This document shows, in pieces, positions 25,178 through 33,044 of a DNA stretch of 64,000 bases. Origin of the DNA: Muribaculaceae bacterium (lineage in GTDB: Bacteria > Bacteroidota > Bacteroidia > Bacteroidales > Muribaculaceae); assembly GCA_017391675.1 (NCBI GenBank), contig JAFOXR010000044.1:1-64000 (forward strand), given 5' to 3'. A model generated the notes under the pieces. That model had not been told where the DNA came from. It ran no database searches and worked only from the letters and a program-made list of their open reading frames with translations. The translations under genes and the position numbers were made by a program. The first letter of the stretch is position 1. The number at the start of each line of letters is the position of its first letter.

Positions 25178-27172
25178 ATGCAGAAATTTATTGGTAAGAT
25201 TCTTTGTGCAATTCTTATACTGTTTGCCTTTAGTGCGTATTCTATAAACTTGCCTAAACGAACTATTGGTAATACAGAATTCTATTGTTATAAAGTTGCT
25301 GCTAAAGAAACTATATACGGTATATCGAGAAAGCTCAATGTCTCCAAAGATGATTTGATGAAGTATAATCCTGCCTTAGTTGATGGACTAAAGAAAGATT
25401 ATGTTCTGCTTATTCCTGTAAATTTGTTGGATTCCGATAATAATGTCAATAGCAATATCAAGGCGGATATTGATGTTGATAGTAATGTAACGCATATAGT
25501 AGATAAGGGTGAAACATTATATGGATTATCTAAAATGTATAATGTTACGCAAGATGAAATAATATCTCTGAATCCATCGGTGAAAGCTGGCTTGAAATCT
25601 GGACAAAGAATAGTGATTCCACAACCTAAACAAGAAGAAAGTAGCGCTTCAGATGCCAGTTCTATCGTATTCCATACAATAAAAAAAGGCGAGACTTTAT
25701 ATAGCTTATCAAAGCAGTATAACACGAGCATTGAAGGAATTCTTGCCTTAAATCCTGGTGTCTCCCCTACTAATTTTAAGGTTGATGAGATAATAAAAAT
25801 TCAGCCTAATTCGGTAAAATCGGAATTAAAGGAAACTTCTGTTACAACAATGGTTCCTTATGTTGCTAAAAAAGGAGACAACTACAAAAAAATTGCTAAA
25901 GATAACGATATTGATATCGACGACCTTAAAGCTGCGAACCCAAATACAAATAAGGTGAAGGCAGGAAAAACCATACAGATTCCAGTTACTACTAAAGATT
26001 CTGTGTTGATGGTTGTTAATGAAGGAACAGAAAACGAACTCAGATATAACAGCTCTGCTAGAATTAAGGAAATATATGATTCCATTCATGACATTAAATC
26101 AGGTAACGGCATAAAGATTGCAATGCTATTGCCATATATGCTTGATGAACAATCGCCATCTAAACAAGCACGATTATATACAGAATTCTATAAAGGGTTC
26201 TTAATAGCTCTTGATAAGGCGAGAAAGCAATGCGAGGAAAATATTGAAGTCTTTGCTTATGATACTAAGTCTAGTTCTGCACAATTGGACTCATTACTGT
26301 CTCTTCCAGAACTTAAAGAGATGGATTTGATTTTTGCTACAGATGATTCAGAACAATTAAAAACAATTTCGGCTTATTGTAATGAAAATAAGATATATAT
26401 GGTAAATGCCTTCTCTCTAAAAACAGAAGACTATAATACTAATCCATATATGTTTCAGATAAATACACCACAAACATTTATGTATGCTGATGTATATGAT
26501 TGGTTCGATAATGAATTCAAAGACCATGAAATCGTTTTTGTACATAAAAAAGGTAGTACAAAGAAAGATTTTGCAAATGATTTGAAATCACATATTGAAT
26601 CGTCAGGTAAGAGTGTAGCTCAAATGGAATATGTTACATCTTTAATGGCTGAAAAATTAAGTGAACATACCGATTCTTTAAAGAAGTACTTGTTTATTCC
26701 TACTTCAGGAACTAAAAATGTAATGTCTAAATTGGTTTCTGCGGTTAAAGCGCTTAAGGCTGACAGGTCGGATATACAGGTATCAGTGCTTGGTTATCCT
26801 GAATGGGTAACATATACTGATGAATGGCAAAAAACATTCCATGCTGTTGATACATATTTCTACTCAAGATTCTTCACAAATCCAGACAATCCAAAATTGG
26901 AAGAATTCAATTCTTTATATAAAAAATGGTATGGAGAAAAAACATTGAATGCCGCTCCTGTGTTTGGTTTGCTTGGTTATGATACAGGTATGTATTTTAT
27001 CGATGCTATGTGTGATGCTAAGAATGATATATCCAAAATAGACAATAATTATGATGGTATTCAAAGCCATTTTAATTTTGAGCGTACTAGTAATTGGAGT
27101 GGTTATATAAATAAATCGGTGTATATAATACATTATACCCCATCAAATGACATTGAAATAGAAGTAAAATGA
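25178..27172 (+). CDS. LysM repeat protein with a PBP1-like ligand domain
   Basis: This 664-residue envelope protein has a signal peptide (core ILCAILILFAFSAYS). Four LysM peptidoglycan-binding repeats follow at about residues 36-82, 105-149, 165-209 and 227-271, each with a GETLYGLSK-like helix and an N-P turn. From about residue 310 to the end it resembles a type 1 periplasmic-binding fold (KIAMLLPYM, then YTEFYKGFLIALDKAR). The design suggests cell-wall anchoring plus binding of a small ligand or fragment. The family is common in Bacteroidetes but uncharacterised to my knowledge. Its stop overlaps the start of the PorT-like gene by 4 bases. A TAACTTTG box is at 25136-25143. Confidence 0.85.
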   Translation: MQKFIGKILCAILILFAFSAYSINLPKRTIGNTEFYCYKVAAKETIYGISRKLNVSKDDLMKYNPALVDGLKKDYVLLIPVNLLDSDNNVNSNIKADIDVDSNVTHIVDKGETLYGLSKMYNVTQDEIISLNPSVKAGLKSGQRIVIPQPKQEESSASDASSIVFHTIKKGETLYSLSKQYNTSIEGILALNPGVSPTNFKVDEIIKIQPNSVKSELKETSVTTMVPYVAKKGDNYKKIAKDNDIDIDDLKAANPNTNKVKAGKTIQIPVTTKDSVLMVVNEGTENELRYNSSARIKEIYDSIHDIKSGNGIKIAMLLPYMLDEQSPSKQARLYTEFYKGFLIALDKARKQCEENIEVFAYDTKSSSAQLDSLLSLPELKEMDLIFATDDSEQLKTISAYCNENKIYMVNAFSLKTEDYNTNPYMFQINTPQTFMYADVYDWFDNEFKDHEIVFVHKKGSTKKDFANDLKSHIESSGKSVAQMEYVTSLMAEKLSEHTDSLKKYLFIPTSGTKNVMSKLVSAVKALKADRSDIQVSVLGYPEWVTYTDEWQKTFHAVDTYFYSRFFTNPDNPKLEEFNSLYKKWYGEKTLNAAPVFGLLGYDTGMYFIDAMCDAKNDISKIDNNYDGIQSHFNFERTSNWSGYINKSVYIIHYTPSNDIEIEVK

Positions 27173-27858
27173 AAGCATTAAAGATATTGCTTGTTGCTGC
27201 GTGTATGGTTTTCATTCAGCATACTGTTTCAGCGCAGGCGCATTACGATTCTCGTATTGGAATTGGAGCAAAAGCCGGAATGACATTGTCAAGAACTGCT
27301 TTTACACCATCTGTTCCACAATCATTCTTGCCTGGGTATATGGCTGGAGTTTCATTTCGTTATTCTGAAGAAAAGAATTTCGGTTTATTGATAGAAGTAA
27401 ATATGGAACAACGAGGCTGGAAAGAAAACTTTGAGGAAGCTCCATTCCAATATGAACGCAAATTCACTTATATACAAGTGCCTATTTTGACTCATATATT
27501 CTTCGGAAGCACAAAGGTGCGTGGTTTCTTCAATGCTGGTCCTGAAATTGGTTACATGATTGGTGAATCATTATCGTCAAATTTTGATGTTAATAATATA
27601 AAGAATATCGAAGGCTTTCCTATTTATAATAGAAATACCGAGCAGTTGGCCCTGCCTGTAAAGAATAAAATAGATTATGGTATAAGTGCCGGTGCCGGTA
27701 TTGAGTTAATTGCAAAACGCAAAAACTCTTTTATGCTTGAAGGACGATTCTATTATGGGCTAGGTAATGCATTCGGCAGCCGAAAGAAAGACCCGTTCTC
27801 TGCATCTACAGGCATGTCTATTATGATTTCACTCGGCTACATGTATCGGTTGAAATAG
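27169..27858 (+). CDS. PorT-like outer-membrane beta-barrel protein
   Basis: A 229-residue protein with a signal peptide ending near SAQA (residue 24). The mature part is an eight-strand barrel pattern: alternating aromatic strands, GIGAKAGMTLSRTAF at the start, YIQVPILTHIFF in the middle and SMIISLGYMYRLK-like closing strands. PorT-family proteins include a T9SS component, but many small barrels share the fold, so I assign the fold only. It overlaps the LysM gene by 4 bases, so the two are coupled and may work together across wall and outer membrane. Confidence 0.8.
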   Translation: MKALKILLVAACMVFIQHTVSAQAHYDSRIGIGAKAGMTLSRTAFTPSVPQSFLPGYMAGVSFRYSEEKNFGLLIEVNMEQRGWKENFEEAPFQYERKFTYIQVPILTHIFFGSTKVRGFFNAGPEIGYMIGESLSSNFDVNNIKNIEGFPIYNRNTEQLALPVKNKIDYGISAGAGIELIAKRKNSFMLEGRFYYGLGNAFGSRKKDPFSASTGMSIMISLGYMYRLK

Positions 27859-27886
27859 TAACTCACTTAAAATCAACGATAAAACT

Positions 27887-27913
27887 AAAGAGCTCTTGAG
27901 AGCTCTTTTTTTT
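27887..27913 (+). terminator. Terminator of the LysM-PorT-like operon
   Basis: A 9-bp perfect stem (27887-27895 with 27900-27908) with a TTGA loop is followed by eight T. It isolates the next transcription unit from read-through. Confidence 0.9.
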
Positions 27914-27942
27914 GCTCATTAAATTTAAAAATGTTATTTTTG
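27912..27942 (+). promoter_or_regulatory. Promoter of the structured RNA / surface-protein leader
   Basis: TTG at 27912-27914 and TATTTTTG at 27935-27942 are 20 bases apart, a good match to the Bacteroidetes consensus. Transcription should begin near 27949. No equally good promoter is visible between 28206 and the protein start at 28268. Confidence 0.7.
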
Positions 27943-27948
27943 CAGTAA

Positions 27949-28206
27949 ACATTGGTAGACAAAGAGTTGTCGCCAAGGAGGACATATTTTTTAGAAAGCG
28001 TTTTTATGCTTTATCCTTGTTTAGAAATTCGCCAAAATTATAATTCTGAAGGATAATGCAGTCACAAGACGCTCATGTTTGTTGTATATCCACTCCCAAC
28101 GACGAGGAGATATTCGATAAGGCGTGGGATTGGGCTGTTTATTTCAGAATTGGGCGTTTGGCGATGCCTCTAAACAAATAAACATGAACAATGTCCTGCG
28201 CTTTCT
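27949..28206 (+). ncRNA. Highly structured RNA: long leader or independent noncoding RNA
   Basis: Downstream of a good promoter, the sequence contains nested perfect complementary segments: 27993-28000 with 28199-28206 (8 bp), 28017-28025 with 28169-28177 (9 bp), 28029-28036 with 28157-28164 (8 bp) and 28042-28050 with 28143-28151 (9 bp). Inside them are 28058-28063 with 28133-28138 (6 bp with G-T pairs) and a small hairpin 28093-28096 with 28106-28109. A 5-bp hairpin at 27958-27971 starts the element, and 27979-27985 can also pair with 28191-28197, crossing the outer stem. The result is a long rod with internal loops, architecturally like 6S RNA or a large riboswitch, but I recognise no family. 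No T-run follows, so it may be the 5' leader of the downstream surface-protein gene. Confidence 0.6.
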
Positions 28207-28267
28207 GCATTTTAATAGCATAATTGCCAAATTCGGGGACACAAGCGGCACTTACTTTTATAAAAAC

Positions 28268-31200
28268 ATGAAGAAAAAATTATTAAAGTCCCTGTTGCTG
28301 GTAACAGCAATGCTATTGGGACTAAGTGTAAACGCTCAACAAATACGAGCAAAATGGACAGAACCTGCCGATGCTGAAACAGGATTATGTTCAATTAAAA
28401 CTGCTACCGGGTTTGGAGAAAAATTATTTGGAGTTAATTGTGATGCGGGTACTGTAGAAGAATGGGAAGATGGAAAGTTAATAGCTAGTTATGATGTAAA
28501 TGGATTTTGTTATGCTAATCATATAGGTGAAAGTGTAAGAATACAAATTACTGAAAATATTTCAACATCGGAATTTTTTCCATATAAATTATTTAATGCT
28601 ATTATGATTGATGATGCTGGTAATATATTGGTAAATGTAGCACTTGATGATAATAATAAAATTTCTTGTCAGAATTGGGTGTTATTACCTGCTTCTAATC
28701 GAAATGCAATGCAATATCTACATATAGGAGAATTCCCATCAGCAGATATAGTTCAAGGTAGAGTTGATGTTCCATCTCGAATTATTGGTGATATCTCTGA
28801 TGGAGCATTTATGTATATACCTGTAGCTGGTTCTACTATATTACAGGTTATGTACATCGGTCTTGACGATAATGGTAAGATTTTTTACGACAATGAATGG
28901 TCTTGGCATCTAATGTCTGAATCTACATTTGACTCTTCTACCAATGTTGCTACTTTCCAAACTGTAGATGACATTCTTAATGCTCAAGAAGATAGTCATG
29001 TTGCAGCTAAGACATACATTCGTTGTAGCGGACAAGACTCTCCTTTCACTTGGAACACAGGAACTATACAATTTGAAATGAATACGGCTCTTAATGCTGG
29101 TGCTAATACTCCAGGTATGGATGTTTTTAAGATAGGTGAAGTAGAATATATGGTTCTACCTGTTAAGAGTGCAACTACCGGTTCTCGTGGCTCTTCAGTT
29201 GCTGTTTACAACCTAGCTGATGGAACTGAAGTTGCTTATTGGGACGCAGAAACTAAAACCGATTATTATGTTGGTTCTGTGCAAGCCCAAGTGTGTGCAA
29301 ATGGTAAATCTGCAAACATTTATGTAGCTGGTCAAAAAGATTGCTTCGGGATATTATCTTTTTGCCCATATGATTATATTTCATCAATTAAGTTTGAATC
29401 TTCAGAGCTCACTTTGGAAAAATATCAAACAACAGTGTTAACACCAATAGTAGTAAAAAATGATGAAAGTTTTACATCTGAATATATTTGGTCTTCAAGT
29501 AACTCATCTATAGCAACTGTTGATAATAATGGAAAAATTAGAGGAATATCAGCTGGCATTGCAACAATTACTGTGGGGATTAAAGACTCTGATGTTACCG
29601 CTACATGTAATGTAACGGTAACAAACTCTGAATATGCAACAGAAAATCTATTATATAAAATTATATCATCTGTTGAACCATATACAGTAGGAGTCATCTC
29701 AGGAAACTATACTGGAGAAGTTGTAATACCAAAAGAAGTAGAGATCGACGGAATAACTTATATTGTAACATCAATTGAAGATTATGCATTTAGTAATAGC
29801 CAAATTACTTCAGTTTTTATACCTAATTCAGTTAAAAGTATTGGTGAACGCGCCTTTTATGGATGTTATTTTTTGACTTCAGTATCACTTCCCAATTCTA
29901 TTACTAATATAAGTAATTCCACTTTTGCGTATTGTGACCGATTGTCTGAAATAGAAATACCTAATTCAGTTAAAAGTATTGGTGAATATGCCTTTGACGG
30001 ATGTTCGCGTTTAGCAAGCATCTCAATACCAGAAGGAGTTACAAAAATTGAAAATTATACATTTTTGGATTGCAGTGGTTTAAAAACTATAACATTACCA
30101 AGCACTATAACTAGTATTGGAAATAGTGCATTTGCTATGGGGGCAAGTTGGGAAACCACTGACGAAGGTGGTATGCAATTAATATATTATAAAAGGTCTA
30201 TTAAGTGCGATGCTGTTATTCCTCCTACATTAGGAAATTCTTTGTTTGATTACAACATCATAACTATGGAAGTTCCGTTTGCATCAATGATGGCATATAA
30301 AGAAGATGAAAGTTGGGCAAAATATGATATTACATATTTATCTAAAGAAGTCGAGGGACAAAATTTTGTGCCTACAAGTGATACAGAGATTGAGCTATCT
30401 AGCAAAAATAATGTAGAAGATGGCTATAATGGTGATGTAGTAATACCAGGAGAAGTGACCATAGAGGATCAAACATATACGGTTTCTTCTATAGGAGAGT
30501 CTGCATTTGCCGAATGCACTGAAATGACTAGCGTATCTGTTCCTGCAAGCATCACAACTATAGCAAGTACGGCATTCAATGGTTGTACAGGTCTTGAACT
30601 TCTTGATATGTCGGAAAGCACAGCTTTAACATCAATCAGCAGTAATACATTCAGCACATGTACTGCACTTGAAACAGTAAACTTTCCAACTTCTCTTGAA
30701 TCAATAGGTGCTAGTGCATTTGCTAATTGTGCGAACTTGTTAAACATGAGTTTACCTTGTACAACACCTCCGGCACTCGACAATGAAAATAATCCGTTTG
30801 AAGGCGTTGATGCTACGGCATGCATCATCTCTATTCCAACAGAAAGTGTAAGTGCATATACACAGTCTGATTTATGGAGTAAGTTTGTTGCCCCTTCAGC
30901 AAAGAGCGATATTCAAATTTCAGTAGTTAACAACGAATCTGAAAACGAAAACAATTGCACAATAAGATTCAAAAAATTCATTGAAAACACTATTGAACCT
31001 GCTGAATTGATGTCTAATAACATTAAGGCTACATTAGCTGAAGAAGAGGTTGTTTCAGAAGAAACACCAGATGCTGTGACAGCAAGCGGACAAAGTCTAT
31101 TTGTCGCAAATGGTGATGCTGTTACTTTCTACATTATCCCCGATGAAGCAACAGAAATAGATAAGGTAATATACAATGAAACTGATGTTACACAACAAGT

Positions 31201-31426
31201 AGTAGAAAATACATTTACAACACCCGAAGTTAATTCAAAATCATCATTGCAGGTTATCTTAAAGAATGGAACTCCAACCAGCGTTGAAGATTCTTTCATG
31301 GAAGATGTTGATGTTATTGAAACAGCTCGCTATGATATTAGCGGACGATTGATTTCGGCACCGATTAAGGGTATAAACTTTGTGAAGATGAGTGACGGTA
31401 CAGTTAAAAAAGAAGTAGTGAAGTAA
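28268..31426 (+). CDS. Secreted leucine-rich-repeat (BspA-like) surface protein
   Basis: A 1,052-residue protein starting at ATG 28268, where a clear signal peptide begins (MKKKLLKSLLLVTAMLLGLS, cleavage near NAQ). An earlier in-frame TTG is rejected. Domains by eye: an N-terminal beta-rich region to about residue 365 (possibly propeller-like, DUF4623-type), a bacterial Ig-like (Big_2) domain at about 370-455 (TVDNNGKIRGISAGIATITV), and BspA-type LRR_5 repeats of 23 residues in two blocks at about 480-640 and 720-870 (SIGEYAFDGC, IPNSVKSIGE). The end has VEDSFMEDVDVIETARYDI and ISGRLI...GINFVKMSDGTVKK, a type IX-secretion-like C-terminal segment. Such proteins bind host or microbial surfaces in relatives; the target here is unknown. 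It is monocistronic. Confidence 0.85.
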   Translation: MKKKLLKSLLLVTAMLLGLSVNAQQIRAKWTEPADAETGLCSIKTATGFGEKLFGVNCDAGTVEEWEDGKLIASYDVNGFCYANHIGESVRIQITENISTSEFFPYKLFNAIMIDDAGNILVNVALDDNNKISCQNWVLLPASNRNAMQYLHIGEFPSADIVQGRVDVPSRIIGDISDGAFMYIPVAGSTILQVMYIGLDDNGKIFYDNEWSWHLMSESTFDSSTNVATFQTVDDILNAQEDSHVAAKTYIRCSGQDSPFTWNTGTIQFEMNTALNAGANTPGMDVFKIGEVEYMVLPVKSATTGSRGSSVAVYNLADGTEVAYWDAETKTDYYVGSVQAQVCANGKSANIYVAGQKDCFGILSFCPYDYISSIKFESSELTLEKYQTTVLTPIVVKNDESFTSEYIWSSSNSSIATVDNNGKIRGISAGIATITVGIKDSDVTATCNVTVTNSEYATENLLYKIISSVEPYTVGVISGNYTGEVVIPKEVEIDGITYIVTSIEDYAFSNSQITSVFIPNSVKSIGERAFYGCYFLTSVSLPNSITNISNSTFAYCDRLSEIEIPNSVKSIGEYAFDGCSRLASISIPEGVTKIENYTFLDCSGLKTITLPSTITSIGNSAFAMGASWETTDEGGMQLIYYKRSIKCDAVIPPTLGNSLFDYNIITMEVPFASMMAYKEDESWAKYDITYLSKEVEGQNFVPTSDTEIELSSKNNVEDGYNGDVVIPGEVTIEDQTYTVSSIGESAFAECTEMTSVSVPASITTIASTAFNGCTGLELLDMSESTALTSISSNTFSTCTALETVNFPTSLESIGASAFANCANLLNMSLPCTTPPALDNENNPFEGVDATACIISIPTESVSAYTQSDLWSKFVAPSAKSDIQISVVNNESENENNCTIRFKKFIENTIEPAELMSNNIKATLAEEEVVSEETPDAVTASGQSLFVANGDAVTFYIIPDEATEIDKVIYNETDVTQQVVENTFTTPEVNSKSSLQVILKNGTPTSVEDSFMEDVDVIETARYDISGRLISAPIKGINFVKMSDGTVKKEVVK
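29819..29848 (+). repeat. 30-bp direct repeat, copy 1, in the LRR region
   Basis: Identical to 29957-29986. Both encode the start of an LRR_5 unit (IPNSVKSIGE). The copies are exactly 138 bases (46 codons, two repeat units) apart, so unequal exchange would keep the frame. Confidence 0.85.
29957..29986 (+). repeat. 30-bp direct repeat, copy 2, in the LRR region
   Basis: Second perfect copy of the 30-base segment at 29819-29848. Identity at the DNA level, against the divergence of other repeat units, points to recent duplication or gene conversion. Confidence 0.85.
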
Positions 31427-31446
31427 TTCCCTCAATATAAATATTA

Positions 31447-31482
31447 TAGAGGCAAATCGCGGTTTAAAGAGATTTGCCTCTA
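31447..31482. terminator. Bidirectional terminator between the surface protein and holA
   Basis: A 12-bp perfect inverted repeat (31447-31458 with 31471-31482) lies between convergent genes and is followed by T-rich sequence on the plus strand. Confidence 0.85.
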
Positions 31483-31504
31483 TTGTTTTATACTAATCTA
31501 AATT

Positions 31505-32530
31505 TTATGAGTGAAGAATTTTGTAGATTAGTTCGCGCAGGAGCTGATATTCATTCTGACGAGAATTAATGCCTTTTGACTTAGTGTCAAACTCTCTCAA
31601 ATATCCTATTATATTTACACAGCCTGCTGTAGAATAATATTTCATTGCTTCAATGAAAATTTTTGCTCTATATGGCGATTTTGTGCCAATGGCGTCCATT
31701 ATACCCTGCTCGGTTTTAACTTTAGCTGTACGCGCAAGCAATAAGTTAGAAAAGAATGAGAAAAGCAGACCTATAGTGAGAACTGTTGGATTATTCTTAG
31801 GATTTTTCTCAAAATAATTAATAATCTGGTTGGCTTTTAATGCATTCTTGATGCGTATTGCATTCTCTAGCTCGAAGTTGTTGAAATCCTTGCTTATGCC
31901 GATATTTCGCTCTATTATTTCGGGTGTAATATTAGGGTTGTCGCCAAGAAGAGTGCACAACTTATTAACTTCACCAAAAATACGGGCAAGGTCAGTACCA
32001 ACAAAATCTTTCAGCATAGATGTTGCCTTAGGATCTATTTTGCCGTTTTTTGATGATACATATTCTGTGATGATTGGTCCTACATTGTTCTCACTAATCT
32101 TCTTTGACTCAAATACAATGCCTGTAGACTTAGCCTTAAGCTCCTTGATAAATTCCGGGGCTTTAATATTTGAATGCTTATGGCAGATAATAAGTATCGT
32201 TGATTCAAGTGGTTTTTCAGCATAATGACGAAGCAGTTCAAGTTCCTTGTTATTCTGAGCTTCACGCAAAATAACAACCTGATATTGTGACATTACAGGG
32301 TATCGCTTACATTCGTTTATGACTGTGCGAATGTCAGTGTCAAGTCCATAAGCAATAGTGAGGTTGAATTCCTTTTCGTCATTAGTGAGCGCCTTAGAGA
32401 CTATTAACGATTCTAGCTGATCAATGTAATAAGATTCTTCCCCCATAAGTACATATATGGGTGAAAATATGCCCTTAGAAACATTGTTCTGAATCTCGAT
32501 ATATGATAAAGTCTCTTTTTTTACTGCCAT
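31505..32530 (-). CDS. holA: DNA polymerase III delta subunit
   Basis: HolA is the clamp-loader wrench that opens the sliding clamp. The 341-residue length fits. Visible family landmarks are the start YIEIQNNVSKGIFSPIYVLMGEESYYID, followed by RYPVMSQYQVVILREAQ, and the C-terminal collar domain with a region like TVLTIGLLFSFFSNLLLAR and NEYQLLRELIYKIL. The protein is divergent in sequence, as HolA usually is. It is divergently arranged with the HsdR-N-like gene over a 58-base spacer that holds a palindromic promoter-like box. Confidence 0.92.
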   Translation of the reverse strand: MAVKKETLSYIEIQNNVSKGIFSPIYVLMGEESYYIDQLESLIVSKALTNDEKEFNLTIAYGLDTDIRTVINECKRYPVMSQYQVVILREAQNNKELELLRHYAEKPLESTILIICHKHSNIKAPEFIKELKAKSTGIVFESKKISENNVGPIITEYVSSKNGKIDPKATSMLKDFVGTDLARIFGEVNKLCTLLGDNPNITPEIIERNIGISKDFNNFELENAIRIKNALKANQIINYFEKNPKNNPTVLTIGLLFSFFSNLLLARTAKVKTEQGIMDAIGTKSPYRAKIFIEAMKYYSTAGCVNIIGYLREFDTKSKGINSRQNEYQLLRELIYKILHS

Positions 32531-32556
32531 AATAACTTCAGTGTTCGATATTTTCA

Positions 32557-32566
32557 GTAAATTTAC
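32557..32566. promoter_or_regulatory. Palindromic -7-like box shared by holA and the HsdR-N gene
   Basis: GTAAATTTAC reads TAAATTTA on both strands, close to the TAnnTTTG consensus. For the minus strand a TTG (complement of 32585-32587) lies 19 bases upstream. For the plus strand no clear -33 element is seen. Each start codon is 23-28 bases away. Confidence 0.4.
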
Positions 32567-32588
32567 ACAATTCTTTTAAATTGACAAA

Positions 32589-33044
32589 ATGATAGAAAAG
32601 GAACTGAATTTGCCCCAATACGATTATAAGCTTAAATGTGAAAATGATAGAAAATTGATTTTTGACAATTTAAGACACAAATATGTTGCTCTCACCCCTG
32701 AAGAACTGGTGAGACAGACATTCGTTCATTTTCTCATTGAATATAAAAGTTTTCCATCGGGATTAATGGGGAATGAAGTTTCTTTGACTCAAAATGGTAT
32801 AAAAAGACGATGTGACACGCTTGTGAGTGATAAGTGCGGAAATCCGTTAGTTATTATTGAATATAAAGCTCCAAATGTAGAAATAACACAAAAGGTATTT
32901 GACCAGATCGTGAGATACAATTATGTACTCAAGGCCAAATACCTGATTGTTACTAATGGATTATGCCATTATTGCTGTTATATCAACTATGATTCGGAGA
33001 ATTATTCTTTTCTGAAGGAGATTCCGAATTATTGCGACCTGTGA
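32589..33044 (+). CDS. Type I restriction HsdR-N-like nuclease-domain protein
   Basis: A 151-residue protein that is only the HsdR N-terminal (HSDR_N_2) domain, a PD-(D/E)XK nuclease fold. Landmarks are [40 protein letters not shown] with the D...E-Y-K catalytic pattern, and [22 protein letters not shown]. No HsdM, HsdS or helicase part is nearby, so it is not a restriction system. Its pairing with holA is one I recall in other Bacteroidales, which hints at a DNA-maintenance role. Its last 62 bases overlap the 3' end of the convergent RND permease gene. Confidence 0.88.
   Translation: MIEKELNLPQYDYKLKCENDRKLIFDNLRHKYVALTPEELVRQTFVHFLIEYKSFPSGLMGNEVSLTQNGIKRRCDTLVSDKCGNPLVIIEYKAPNVEITQKVFDQIVRYNYVLKAKYLIVTNGLCHYCCYINYDSENYSFLKEIPNYCDL

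Noticed and set aside
27949-28206. Retron, tmRNA or RNase P RNA
   Set aside because: No reverse transcriptase follows, no tag frame with CCA end is seen, and conserved RNase P motifs are absent.
27949-28206. Firm identification as 6S RNA
   Set aside because: The rod shape fits loosely, but no sequence signature is recognised and there is no obvious 3' end, so it is left unnamed.
28124-28267. In-frame upstream extension of the surface protein from a TTG start
   Set aside because: The ATG at 28268 begins a textbook signal peptide, and the extension lies inside the structured RNA.
32589-33044. A restriction-modification system built on the HsdR-like gene
   Set aside because: Only the N-terminal nuclease-like domain is present; no methylase, specificity or helicase genes are nearby.
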